Assembly: GCF_024294785.1 (NCBI RefSeq) | Contig: NZ_JANCLT010000003.1 | Location: forward strand, 124,001 to 188,000 | Source of the DNA: Ectobacillus ponti | GTDB taxonomy: Bacteria; Bacillota; Bacilli; Bacillales; Bacillaceae_G | Length of the DNA stretch: 64,000 nt | Direction: 5' to 3' | Shown: positions 8,632 to 16,622 of the stretch, in pieces | How the letters are laid out: the number at the start of each line of letters is the position of its first letter | How positions within the stretch are numbered: position 1 is the first letter of the stretch | Notes under the pieces: generated by a model | Told to the model about the DNA's origin: nothing | The model's input: only the letters and a program-made list of their open reading frames with translations | The model's database searches: none | Program-made: the position numbers and the translations under genes

Positions 8632-10479
8632 ATGTGTGGAATTACAGGATGGGCGGATTTCCGGCGCTCACTGCTTGAGGAGAAGGAAACCGTCGCAGCA
8701 ATGGCGGAAACCTTGGCCAAGCGGGGACCAGATGATACAAATGTGTGGACAACAAAGCATGCGGCTTTTGGACATAAACGGCTTGTGGTGGTGGATCCGG
8801 TTGGCGGAAGACAGCCGATGACCCGCGCTAAGCATGAGAATACTTATACGATTTGCTACAACGGTGAGCTATATAATACAGAAGATATTCGCAAAGTGCT
8901 GCTGCAAAAGGGATATACGTTCCAGGGGCATTCTGATACAGAGGTGCTTCTTACCTCTTATATAGAGTGGGGGGAGGACTGTGTCGAGCATCTGAACGGC
9001 ATTTTTGCGTTTGCCGTATGGGATGAGCAAAAGGAAAAGCTGTTCATTGCCCGTGACCGCCTTGGCGTAAAGCCGCTTTTTTACAAGGAGGATGACGGCC
9101 GCCTGTTATTTGGCTCTGAATTGAAGGCGATCCTAAAGCATCCCGATGTAGAGGCGGCAGTTACTTATGAGGGGCTCGCAGAGGTATTCGGCCTAGGACC
9201 GTCAAGAAGTCCAGGGCATGGTGTGTTTGCCGGCGTGCAGGAGCTTCGGCCTGCTCATGCGCTGACATTCACAAAGGACGGCCTGAAGGTATGGCGCTAC
9301 TGGAACGTGAAAAGCATGCCGCATACGGACAGCTTTGAGGAAACGGTACAGAAGGTGCGTTTTCTCTTACAGGACGCCATCACACGACAGCTCGTATCTG
9401 ATGTGCCGCTTTGCACCTTTTTGTCTGGCGGCGTAGATTCCAGTGCCATCACAGCCTTCGCTGCCATGGCGTATCAGAATGACAACAAGCCGGCGCTGCA
9501 CACTTATTCCATCGATTATGAGGACAACGATAAATATTTCCAATCCAATGCCTTCCAGCCAAACTCCGACGCGCCGTTCATTGACCTCATGAGCCAGACA
9601 TTCGGCACCCAGCATCATCGCTGTGTCATCTCCAATGAAATGCTGGCAGAGCATCTGCGAGAAGCGGTCATTGTCCGTGATCTGCCTGGTATGGCCGATG
9701 TGGATTCCTCGCTGCTTTGGTTCTGCCGTGAAATTAAAAAAGACTTTGTTGTGAGCTTATCCGGCGAGTGCGCCGACGAAATTTTCGGCGGCTATCCATG
9801 GTTTTACCGCACGGATGCGATGCAATCCAATAATTTTCCGTGGATGCGCTCCACTGCAGCACGCGAAGGCCTGCTGAAGCAGGAGTGGCGCGAAAAGCTG
9901 AAGCTGCGTGAGTATGTGCAGCAGCGCTATGACGAAACGGTGCTGGAAACACCGGTGCTGGAGGGAGAGAGCGAAGCGGATGCAAAGCGCCGTGAGCTGT
10001 TCTACCTGAACATGGTCTGGTTCATGACGACCCTTTTGGACCGGAAAGACCGGATGAGCATGGGGGCGAGCCTTGAGGTGCGTGTTCCGTTTGCAGACCA
10101 CCGCCTGGTCGAGTATGTGTGGAACATTCCATGGGAAATGAAGATGCACGAAGGGCGTGAGAAGGGTCTGCTGCGCAAGGCGCTGGAGGATGTGCTGCCG
10201 CATGATATTCTCTATCGGAAGAAGAGCCCGTATCCAAAAACGCACAATCCGCATTATACGAAAGCTGTTACAGGCTGGCTGAGCGAGCTGCTGCAGGAGA
10301 AGGACTCCATGCTGCATGTGTTCTTTGACCAGTCGCAGCTGCAGGAGCTGATTACGACAGAGGGCAAGGTGTTCACGGTGCCTTGGTACGGACAGCTGAT
10401 GACGGGACCGCAGCTGCTGGCCCATTTGGCGCAAATTCATGTATGGTTTAAAGAGTACGGCATTCAAATTCGCGAGTAA
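8632..10479 (+). CDS. asnO: Asparagine synthetase (glutamine-hydrolysing), AsnO-like
   Basis: A 615-residue enzyme making asparagine from aspartate, ATP and glutamine. The start is ATG at 8632, which puts the nucleophile Cys second (MCGITGW), as class II amidotransferases need. GAGGAG suits it, and an ATG nine bases earlier is too close. The N-terminal domain has KRGPDD and the C-terminal synthetase domain has the ATP loop SGGVDSS, then LSGECADEIFGGY and a conserved RKDRMSMGASLEVRVPF. B. subtilis AsnO is the sporulation-related isozyme and lies in the same neighbourhood, which supports the symbol. Confidence 0.93.
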   Translation: MCGITGWADFRRSLLEEKETVAAMAETLAKRGPDDTNVWTTKHAAFGHKRLVVVDPVGGRQPMTRAKHENTYTICYNGELYNTEDIRKVLLQKGYTFQGHSDTEVLLTSYIEWGEDCVEHLNGIFAFAVWDEQKEKLFIARDRLGVKPLFYKEDDGRLLFGSELKAILKHPDVEAAVTYEGLAEVFGLGPSRSPGHGVFAGVQELRPAHALTFTKDGLKVWRYWNVKSMPHTDSFEETVQKVRFLLQDAITRQLVSDVPLCTFLSGGVDSSAITAFAAMAYQNDNKPALHTYSIDYEDNDKYFQSNAFQPNSDAPFIDLMSQTFGTQHHRCVISNEMLAEHLREAVIVRDLPGMADVDSSLLWFCREIKKDFVVSLSGECADEIFGGYPWFYRTDAMQSNNFPWMRSTAAREGLLKQEWREKLKLREYVQQRYDETVLETPVLEGESEADAKRRELFYLNMVWFMTTLLDRKDRMSMGASLEVRVPFADHRLVEYVWNIPWEMKMHEGREKGLLRKALEDVLPHDILYRKKSPYPKTHNPHYTKAVTGWLSELLQEKDSMLHVFFDQSQLQELITTEGKVFTVPWYGQLMTGPQLLAHLAQIHVWFKEYGIQIRE

Positions 10480-10480
10480 G

Positions 10481-10509
10481 ACAGCCCAAGCCGGGGCTGT
10501 CTTTTTTTG
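10481..10509 (+). terminator. asnO terminator
   Basis: GACAGCCC and GGGCTGTC form a stem directly after the stop codon, followed by seven T. Confidence 0.9.
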
Positions 10510-10602
10510 TGTTCGAACCATTGTCCGATATTTAATATTACTTCTATCTCTTTTCCTATGAAAATGGAAATATATTTAAGAAATGGACAAGATGCATTTT
10601 CA

Positions 10603-10631
10603 TTGAGTTACCGAATAGGATTATATATAAT
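10603..10631 (+). promoter_or_regulatory. Promoter of the plus-strand carotenoid operon
   Basis: TTGAGT (10603-10608), 17 bases, TATAAT (10626-10631): a near-consensus sigma-A promoter. The predicted start is near 10638, inside the direct-repeat operator. Confidence 0.75.
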
Positions 10632-10665
10632 GTTTGTATAAGTAATGTATAACTAAAGTTATACA
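10624..10665 (+). promoter_or_regulatory. Triple 11-bp direct-repeat operator, CarH/LitR-like
   Basis: Three head-to-tail units start at 10624 (TATATAA), 10635 (TGTATAA) and 10646 (TGTATAA), exactly 11 bases apart. An inverted TTATACA follows at 10659, giving the perfect dyad GTATAACTAAAGTTATAC (10647-10664). The array overlaps the -10 and the start point. A near-identical 20-base stretch lies upstream of the other carotenoid operon. Confidence 0.65.
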
Positions 10666-10690
10666 ATAAAATGGACGGGAGATTGAAGCG

Positions 10691-12190
10691 ATGAGCAAAA
10701 AGGTGGTTGTAATTGGAGCAGGGCCTGGCGGCTTGGCGGCATCCATGCTGCTGGCAGCGAAGGGCTATGAGGTGGATGTGTACGAGAAGCAGCCATATAT
10801 TGGCGGGCGGAATGGAGCTTTACGGCTTGGCGGGTACACCTTCGATATTGGCCCGACCTTCCTCAGCATGCCGCAGCTGGTGAGTGAATTGTTTGAGATG
10901 GCGGGACGGCGCACAGAGGATTATTTGGATATGCGCGAGCTGACAGAAATGTATGAGCTCATTTTTGATGATATGCGCCTGAGGATGACGCGTGATGAAG
11001 AAGCCATGGAGCAGCGGATTGCGGAGCATTTTCCCGGCAATGAGACAGGATATCGAAAGTTTATGGCGGAAAATGAGAAGAAGCTGGCGATGATGACGCC
11101 GATTCTGCAAAATCCGATGGACAAGTGGAGCGACTACCTCAGCCGGCGCGTGCTGAAGGCTCTGCCGCATCTCTCTCTTTCTAAAAGTCTGTACGATGTT
11201 CTATCAGACTATTTCACGGATGAGCGGCTGAAGCTGGCGTTTACGTTCCAGGCAAAATATTTGGGCATGTCGCCGTGGGAGTGCCCGGGCGCCTTCTCCA
11301 TCCTGTCTTATATGGAGCATGCGTATGGCATTTTCCATCCAATCGGCGGTGTCAATCAGCTGTCGCATGCCATGGCGCGGGTAACGGAGGAGCATGGCGG
11401 CCGCATTCATCTTGGAACTGGCGTGAAGCAGCTGCTGCTCGATGGCAGTGAGGTAAAGGGTGTCCTGCTGGAAAATGGCGGGCGTGTGCTGGCGGATGAG
11501 GTGGTCATCAATGCTGACTTCGCCCATGCGATGACAAAGCTGGTGGAGCCAGGTGTGCTGAAAAAGCACAGCCCGGAAAAGCTGAAGCGGAAGAAATATT
11601 CCTGCTCGACCTTTATGCTGTATCTTGGCTTAAACAAGCAGTACGACCTGCCGCACCATACGATTGTATTTGCAAAGGATTACAAGAAGAACGTGGAAGA
11701 TATTACAAAAACTATGCTTTTGTCAGATGATCCTTCTATTTATGTGCAAAATGCCTGCGTAACGGACCCGACACTCGCGCCGGAAGGAAAATCGACGCTG
11801 TACATCCTGGCGCCGGTTCCGAACAATAGGAGCGGCATTGACTGGGAGGTGCAAAAGCGGGAGTTCCGCTCTCTTGTGCTGCGCACGCTGGCGGAAAAAG
11901 CCGGATTGACAGATTTGGAGGAGCATATTGAAGTCGAGCACATAATTACACCCAAAACCTGGGAAGAGGACCTGTATGTGTACGAGGGTGCCACCTTCAA
12001 TCTCGGCCATCAGCTGACGCAAATGATGCATTTGCGGCCGCATAACCGGTTTGAAGAGCTGGAGAACTGCTGGCTCGTCGGCGGGGGCACGCATCCCGGC
12101 AGCGGACTTCCTACCATTCTTGAATCTGCAAAAATTACGACCCGCCTGATTGCCGAAGAGACAGTGAAGCAGGCGGTGATGCAGCCATGA
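10691..12190 (+). CDS. Carotenoid desaturase, CrtI/CrtN family (first paralogue)
   Basis: A 499-residue FAD-dependent desaturase. The N terminus has the dinucleotide motif VIGAGPGGLAASM and the family's FDIGPTFLSMP. The C terminus ends with the flavin motif VGGGTHPGSGLPTILESAK. The family introduces double bonds into dehydrosqualene or phytoene. With crtM two genes downstream, a C30 substrate is likely. It differs from the next gene in HPIGG and THPG motifs and may catalyse another desaturation or oxidation step. It overlaps the following gene by four bases (ATGA), so the two are coupled. Confidence 0.88.
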   Translation: MSKKVVVIGAGPGGLAASMLLAAKGYEVDVYEKQPYIGGRNGALRLGGYTFDIGPTFLSMPQLVSELFEMAGRRTEDYLDMRELTEMYELIFDDMRLRMTRDEEAMEQRIAEHFPGNETGYRKFMAENEKKLAMMTPILQNPMDKWSDYLSRRVLKALPHLSLSKSLYDVLSDYFTDERLKLAFTFQAKYLGMSPWECPGAFSILSYMEHAYGIFHPIGGVNQLSHAMARVTEEHGGRIHLGTGVKQLLLDGSEVKGVLLENGGRVLADEVVINADFAHAMTKLVEPGVLKKHSPEKLKRKKYSCSTFMLYLGLNKQYDLPHHTIVFAKDYKKNVEDITKTMLLSDDPSIYVQNACVTDPTLAPEGKSTLYILAPVPNNRSGIDWEVQKREFRSLVLRTLAEKAGLTDLEEHIEVEHIITPKTWEEDLYVYEGATFNLGHQLTQMMHLRPHNRFEELENCWLVGGGTHPGSGLPTILESAKITTRLIAEETVKQAVMQP

Positions 12191-13671
12191 ACCGGATTGG
12201 AATGATTGGCGGCGGAGTTGGCGCCATGGTGGCTGCTCTGCTGCTGGCGCGTAAAGGCTATGAAATTACAATTTTTGAAAAGTCTTATAAGCTGGGCGGC
12301 CGTCTCTCCTTTGTGGAGCGGGATGGCTGCCGCATCGACGAGGGTCCGACCATTGTGCTGCTGCCGGATATGATCCGCGGCATTTTAGCGGAGGCAGGTG
12401 TGGCCAAGGAAGAGCTCGAATTGGTTTTATGTGATCCGCTATATACGATTCACTATCAGGACGGGACTACATATACCAAATATACGGATATGGAGCGGCA
12501 GCTGCAGGAGCTTGCGCGTGTGTTTCCCGGAGATGTAACAGGATTCCAGCGGTTCATGCAGGATATGCGCGTCCGTTTTACCACAGGAAAGCCGGCGTTT
12601 TTGGAGCGTTCCTTTTTACAGAAGCGGGACTTTTTCACCTATGAAAATGTGAAAACATTGATCCGCCTGCGCGCGTATCAGTCTACCAGAAAAATGATGG
12701 CCCACTATTTTCAGGATGAACGGCTGCAGGATGCCTATGCCCTGCAGACACTGTACATTGGCGGCAATCCGGGGGATACACCGGCTATTTACAGTCTCGT
12801 TTCCTTCAGTGAACATGAATATGGCATCTGGTATGTAAAAGGCGGCTATGCCAGCCTGGTGGAGCTGCTGCGGCGCAAGCTGGAGGAGTCCGGTGTCCGT
12901 ATCATGTGTAACGCAGCTGTGACACGTGTGCCGATTGAAAATGGCAAGGCAGCCGGCTTGGAGGTAAATGGAGCGTTTCATCCGTTTGACGCGGTGCTGT
13001 TAAACGGAGACTATCCGACCATGCTGCCGCTGTTTGGCGAAGAGGCGAAGAAGAGCTATACTCCGTCCTCCGGCTGCGTGCTGCTGTATTTGGGGCTGGA
13101 CCGGCTGTATGAGGAGGCGCAGGTGCATCAATTTTTCATGGGCCGCAGCATGGAGGAGCATATGAAGCAGGTGTTTCAGACGAAGGAAGTTCCGGCGGAT
13201 CCATCCTTCTATGTGTTTCATCCGTCCCTGATTGATGAAACACTTGCCCCGCCGGGAAAAAGCGTCATGTATACACTGGTGCCGGTGCCGTCAGGAGAAA
13301 TCGATTGGTCGGCGCATCCGGAGTTTATCGAACAGATTTTGGACAGCATGGAGCAGCGCGGCTTTCCGGATCTGCGGCGGCACATCGAGTGGATGCAGGT
13401 GAAAACACCGCAGGAGGCCCAGCGGGAAGGAATGTTCGGCGGCGGCAGCTTCGGCATCGCGCCGATTCTGTTTCAGTCCGGGGCGTTCCGGCCGCAGGCC
13501 AAGCCGCTGCCGTACGAAAATGTATATGCTGCCGGGGCCTCCGTTCATCCCGGCGGCGGCATTCCCATTGTCATGCAAGGAGCAAAGCTGGCTGCAGAAG
13601 CCATTTTACAAAGCCGGATGCGGCAAAAAGGAGAGGAACCGCTTGATTCCATTGGAGTACGCTTATCGTGA
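12187..13671 (+). CDS. crtN: Dehydrosqualene desaturase CrtN-type (second paralogue)
   Basis: A 494-residue FAD enzyme. The N terminus has MIGGGVGAMVAALLL and DEGPTIVLLPD. The middle has LQTLYIGGNPGDTPAIYS, very close to the LQTLYIG block of staphylococcal CrtN. The C terminus is AAGASVHPGGGIPIVMQGAK. CrtN removes hydrogens from 4,4'-diapophytoene (dehydrosqualene) to give yellow diaponeurosporene or further products. It starts inside the upstream stop and ends 29 bases inside crtM, so three genes form one tightly coupled operon. The assignment of individual steps between the two paralogues is inference. Confidence 0.88.
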   Translation: MNRIGMIGGGVGAMVAALLLARKGYEITIFEKSYKLGGRLSFVERDGCRIDEGPTIVLLPDMIRGILAEAGVAKEELELVLCDPLYTIHYQDGTTYTKYTDMERQLQELARVFPGDVTGFQRFMQDMRVRFTTGKPAFLERSFLQKRDFFTYENVKTLIRLRAYQSTRKMMAHYFQDERLQDAYALQTLYIGGNPGDTPAIYSLVSFSEHEYGIWYVKGGYASLVELLRRKLEESGVRIMCNAAVTRVPIENGKAAGLEVNGAFHPFDAVLLNGDYPTMLPLFGEEAKKSYTPSSGCVLLYLGLDRLYEEAQVHQFFMGRSMEEHMKQVFQTKEVPADPSFYVFHPSLIDETLAPPGKSVMYTLVPVPSGEIDWSAHPEFIEQILDSMEQRGFPDLRRHIEWMQVKTPQEAQREGMFGGGSFGIAPILFQSGAFRPQAKPLPYENVYAAGASVHPGGGIPIVMQGAKLAAEAILQSRMRQKGEEPLDSIGVRLS

Positions 13672-14500
13672 ATGCCAGCAGGTGATTATGGAGCATTCGA
13701 AGACATTCTATAAAGCCTTTTCCCTGCTGCCAAGGGAGAAAAGAAATGCAGTTTGGGCTGTATATACATTTTGCCGGACAGTGGACGATATTGTGGATGA
13801 AGGCCAGGATGCTTTAAGAGAGCTGGCTCAGTTTGAAGCGGAGTTCCGCGCCTTTTTGTCCGGCAGCTTCAGCAGGGGAAATGCGATGTGGGTCGCGCTG
13901 GAGGATGTGTTCCGCCGCTTTGAGATGGACCCGCAGCCATTTTGGGAAATGATTGCCGGCCAGCGGATGGATTTGGTGAAAATGAGATATGAAGCCTATG
14001 AAGAGCTGCTGGATTACAGCTACCATGTGGCCAGCACGGTCGGGCTCATGCTGCTGCCGATTCTGGCGCCCAAGCAGGCGGTGCAGCTGAAGCCGGGGGC
14101 GATTGCGCTCGGGTTGGCCATGCAGATTACGAACATCCTGCGCGACATCGGCGAGGATTGGGAGCGCGGGCGGATTTATGTGCCGGCCGAGCTGCTGGAG
14201 CTGCATGGATACACTGCCGGGAGCCTGCAGGCAGGGGAGGTAAATACAGCCTTTATCACGTTGTGGGAGGACTTGGCAAGGCGGGCAGAGGTGCTGTATG
14301 AGGAAGCGCTGGCGAGTATGCATCTGTATCCGCTCACTTCCCGTTTGCCGGTGGAAGGGGCGGCCCGTCTGTACCGCGCAATTTTGCCGGAAATCCGGAA
14401 ACAGGGATACACGGTATTCGGGCAGAAGCATTATGTAACAGATGAAGCGAAGCAGGAAATTCTTGCGCTGATGAAGGAGAAGGAACGGGAAGTCATTTAA
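13643..14500 (+). CDS. crtM: Dehydrosqualene synthase CrtM
   Basis: A 285-residue protein, the length of staphylococcal CrtM. It joins two farnesyl diphosphates head to head. Both Mg2+-diphosphate motifs are present: VDDIVDE near residue 52 and RDIGEDWERGRIYVP near residue 168. FCRTVDD is also typical of squalene/phytoene synthases. The start is TTG at 13643, with AAAGGAGAGG upstream; an ATG reading would add some 40 residues unlike the family. CrtM rather than CrtB is inferred from the CrtN- and CrtP-type neighbours. Confidence 0.92.
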   Translation: MIPLEYAYRECQQVIMEHSKTFYKAFSLLPREKRNAVWAVYTFCRTVDDIVDEGQDALRELAQFEAEFRAFLSGSFSRGNAMWVALEDVFRRFEMDPQPFWEMIAGQRMDLVKMRYEAYEELLDYSYHVASTVGLMLLPILAPKQAVQLKPGAIALGLAMQITNILRDIGEDWERGRIYVPAELLELHGYTAGSLQAGEVNTAFITLWEDLARRAEVLYEEALASMHLYPLTSRLPVEGAARLYRAILPEIRKQGYTVFGQKHYVTDEAKQEILALMKEKEREVI

Positions 14501-14525
14501 GTCCGGACAATTGTCCGGACTTTTC
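14499..14525 (+). terminator. Terminator of the plus carotenoid operon
   Basis: A 24-base perfect palindrome (14499-14522) is followed by TT. It begins at the crtM stop codon. Confidence 0.85.
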
Positions 14526-14551
14526 CCATGGTTTCTGGATAACGCGACAGT

Positions 14552-15508
14552 CTATTGGCTGAGCAAGCTATGAATCTTTTGCAGATTCGACTTAAAGTAA
14601 GTGGCAAAATACCAGTCCCGGTAGGCTTTTGGCACTGCAATTCCATCTATGCCGCCTTTGCTGCGGATTGCTTCCGCCACCAGTGCCGTAATCTCGCGTA
14701 TGTAGCCCTTAATCTCGTGAAGCTCCCGCACGGAGCACACTTCGCCATGCCCCGGTATGATCGTTTCAATGTCGAGCTGTTCGACCTGTTCCAAAATGTG
14801 AAGCCATTCCTGCGGGTTGGCATGCAGCAGGACAGGATGATGCTTGGCAAGCACCAAATCACCCATGACAGCCACTTTTTCCTCAGGGAGATACACAAAT
14901 GCATCGCTCTGCGTATGTCCTCCTCCGTATGTAAGAACCTCTGCAGTCCGCTTGCTGCCGTGAAGGCTGAGCTTCTGTTCAAAGGTTACGTTCGGCAGTG
15001 TATAGACGAGATCAGGAAGCATATCCATGTACTGAAGGTCGCTGGCATGCTCCCATTGCATTTCCTGCTTCAGCCTTTCATCTGTTTCCTTTTGTATACT
15101 GCCTTGGAGCCCATCCAGTGCTTGATATACAGCATCCGGATCCGCCAGCTGGTTCTGCAATCGCTGCCTGCCGAATGTACGCATGATCTCCCGTGCAGCA
15201 GATGTGGAAATGATTTGCGCCTTCGGAACAAATACTTGATTGCCGCTTGTATGGTCACTGTGCCAATGCGTGTTGACCACATAGGAAGCTGCCTTGCCGG
15301 TAAGGCGGATGGCCGCTTCCTGCAGCTCTTCTGCCGCCCCGATCGTGGTGAAGGTGTCAACAATCAATGTCTCCTCCCCCAGGTCAATGATGGCCGCGTT
15401 CCCCACTGATCCTGTGCCGGGGATGGAAATGGCCGCAAATACACCGTCAGCAGCCTCGGTCAGCCGGAAATGCCCGTATTCTATAAGTGTGACGGCTTGT
15501 TTATTCAT
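14552..15508 (-). CDS. Metallo-beta-lactamase-fold hydrolase
   Basis: A 318-residue protein of the MBL fold. Metal ligands are visible as NTHWHSDHTSGN near residue 83, GGGHTQSDAFVY near 200, the MGD turn near 217 and PGHGE near 257. These are the usual positions for two zinc ions. The N terminus lacks a signal peptide, so it acts in the cytoplasm. AAGGGGGGT stands seven bases before the ATG. It lies between the two carotenoid operons but on its own; substrate unknown. A link to carotenoid ester cleavage would be speculation. Confidence 0.85.
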   Translation of the reverse strand: MNKQAVTLIEYGHFRLTEAADGVFAAISIPGTGSVGNAAIIDLGEETLIVDTFTTIGAAEELQEAAIRLTGKAASYVVNTHWHSDHTSGNQVFVPKAQIISTSAAREIMRTFGRQRLQNQLADPDAVYQALDGLQGSIQKETDERLKQEMQWEHASDLQYMDMLPDLVYTLPNVTFEQKLSLHGSKRTAEVLTYGGGHTQSDAFVYLPEEKVAVMGDLVLAKHHPVLLHANPQEWLHILEQVEQLDIETIIPGHGEVCSVRELHEIKGYIREITALVAEAIRSKGGIDGIAVPKAYRDWYFATYFKSNLQKIHSLLSQ

Positions 15509-15699
15509 CCCTTACCCCCCTTTATATAGAAATCACATTTTTATCATAGCATTAAAAAAGAAGGAGATACATATATTTTCCAATTAACTGTTTGCTGGAA
15601 TTCTTTGGAGGATTCCTTATCTTTTCTTTGCTTGAATACAGGATTTCCCATCACCTGCAGGGAATTCATACAGTAAAAAACGATTAAGGGGGAATGAGG

Positions 15700-16188
15700 A
15701 TGAGTGTGACGCTACAGCCGGTATGGCCAGAGCAGGCCGAGCTGCTGAAAAACCTATATTCGTTATATCTGCATGAACTGTCAGCCTATACAGACTCCTT
15801 ATTTATGAATGAGCAGGGTCTGTTCGAGTTTGGCGGCTTTTGCCTCATTGGCGAAAAATCGGAGCTGCAGCCGTACCTGATTCAGTATGAGGGACGCTGC
15901 GTCGGCTTTTTGCTGGTGGCCCTGCCGCCGTTCACAAAGCCGGGCACAGACTACTGTCTCAATGACCTGTTCATGCTGCGCGCATACCGCGGCAAAGGCA
16001 TCGCCCACCAGGCGGTGAAGGAGCTGTTCAAGAAGAAAAGCGGCACCTTCTGCGTCATGCAGCTGCAGGCGAATGAGCGGGCCGTGCAGTTTTGGCGGTC
16101 CGTCTACGACCGGAACCGGATTCTGTATGAGGAAGAAAACAGGGAAATTGACAATGAGCTTTGCGTGGTGCAGACATTTTCCGTATAA
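15700..16188 (+). CDS. GNAT-family N-acetyltransferase
   Basis: A 162-residue GNAT protein. The acetyl-CoA loop is RAYRGKGIAHQAVKEL (consensus RxxGxG/A). The preceding strand reads DYCLNDLFML and the later one MQLQANERAVQFW. The ATG at 15700 is chosen since AGGGGGA lies seven bases upstream; an ATG at 15694 is too close to it. Acceptor unknown. It is monocistronic, closed by a strong terminator. Confidence 0.85.
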   Translation: MSVTLQPVWPEQAELLKNLYSLYLHELSAYTDSLFMNEQGLFEFGGFCLIGEKSELQPYLIQYEGRCVGFLLVALPPFTKPGTDYCLNDLFMLRAYRGKGIAHQAVKELFKKKSGTFCVMQLQANERAVQFWRSVYDRNRILYEEENREIDNELCVVQTFSV

Positions 16189-16196
16189 AGCGAAGC

Positions 16197-16222
16197 AGCG
16201 CCGGAATGAACCGGCGCTTTTT
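16197..16222 (+). terminator. Terminator of the acetyltransferase gene
   Basis: AGCGCCGG and CCGGCGCT form a perfect stem with loop AATGAA, then T5. Confidence 0.9.
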
Positions 16223-16229
16223 GCCGTGG

Positions 16230-16415
16230 CTACTTGCCTCGGGGCGGGCGCAGGTCGGATAGGGTGACGGCAACATAGAGGATCGTAATGACAGCGAACA
16301 GAATGCTCAGGGCTGTTTGTCCTTGTGTAAATTTCAAAATCGTGTTGCCGGTAAACAATACGATGAAGAGAACAGTTGAAAATACAGAAAGCTTGCTTCG
16401 TTTGATTTCTGCCAT
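16230..16415 (-). CDS. 61-residue two-helix membrane protein under a Mn2+ riboswitch
   Basis: MAEIKRSKLSVFSTV opens a 61-residue protein. It has two hydrophobic helices (about residues 9-27 and 35-52) joined by a short polar turn (KFTQGQT), and a basic C terminus (RPPRGK). GGAGG stands seven bases before the ATG. Nothing in it recalls the known yybP-ykoY riboswitch targets (MntP, TerC/YkoY, P-type ATPases), yet a complete aptamer with terminator precedes it. A role in manganese handling, perhaps as a small partner of a transporter, is inferred from that control only. Confidence 0.8.
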   Translation of the reverse strand: MAEIKRSKLSVFSTVLFIVLFTGNTILKFTQGQTALSILFAVITILYVAVTLSDLRPPRGK

Positions 16416-16454
16416 AGTGATTCCTCCAATATAGTTTGACACGGGCAAGGACGC

Positions 16455-16580
16455 AAAAAAGACCCTTACCAGTGCTGGTAAAGGTCTTGCTAAACACAAA
16501 GTGTGCCAGCAAAGCCGATGGGACGTGCCCATGTCATGACGACTTTGCTTCGGATAGGTCCGACGCTACTCCCCTTTAGA
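16455..16580 (-). promoter_or_regulatory. yybP-ykoY (manganese) riboswitch with intrinsic terminator
   Basis: Read on the minus strand, the element begins AAAGGGGAGTAGCGTCGG (about 16577 downward). It continues with CAAAGTCGTCA, then CGGCTTTGCTGGCA, and closes with TTTAGCAAGACCTTT, which pairs with the 5' AAAGG. These blocks match the conserved L1 and L3 segments of the yybP-ykoY class. The 3' strand of the closing helix is shared with a hairpin AGACCTTTACC/GGTAAGGGTCT followed by six T (16455-16487). Mn2+ binding should therefore prevent termination and switch on the 61-residue membrane protein. Confidence 0.92.
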
Positions 16581-16587
16581 TACATCC

Positions 16588-16615
16588 ATTCTAGCATATC
16601 AGGAGAGAATGTACA
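16588..16615 (-). promoter_or_regulatory. Promoter of the Mn2+ riboswitch transcript
   Basis: An extended -10 TGC-TAGAAT (16588-16593 plus TGC) and TGTACA (16610-16615), spaced 16, predict a start at about 16581. That is only a few bases before the aptamer. Confidence 0.6.
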
Positions 16616-16622
16616 GGAGAAA

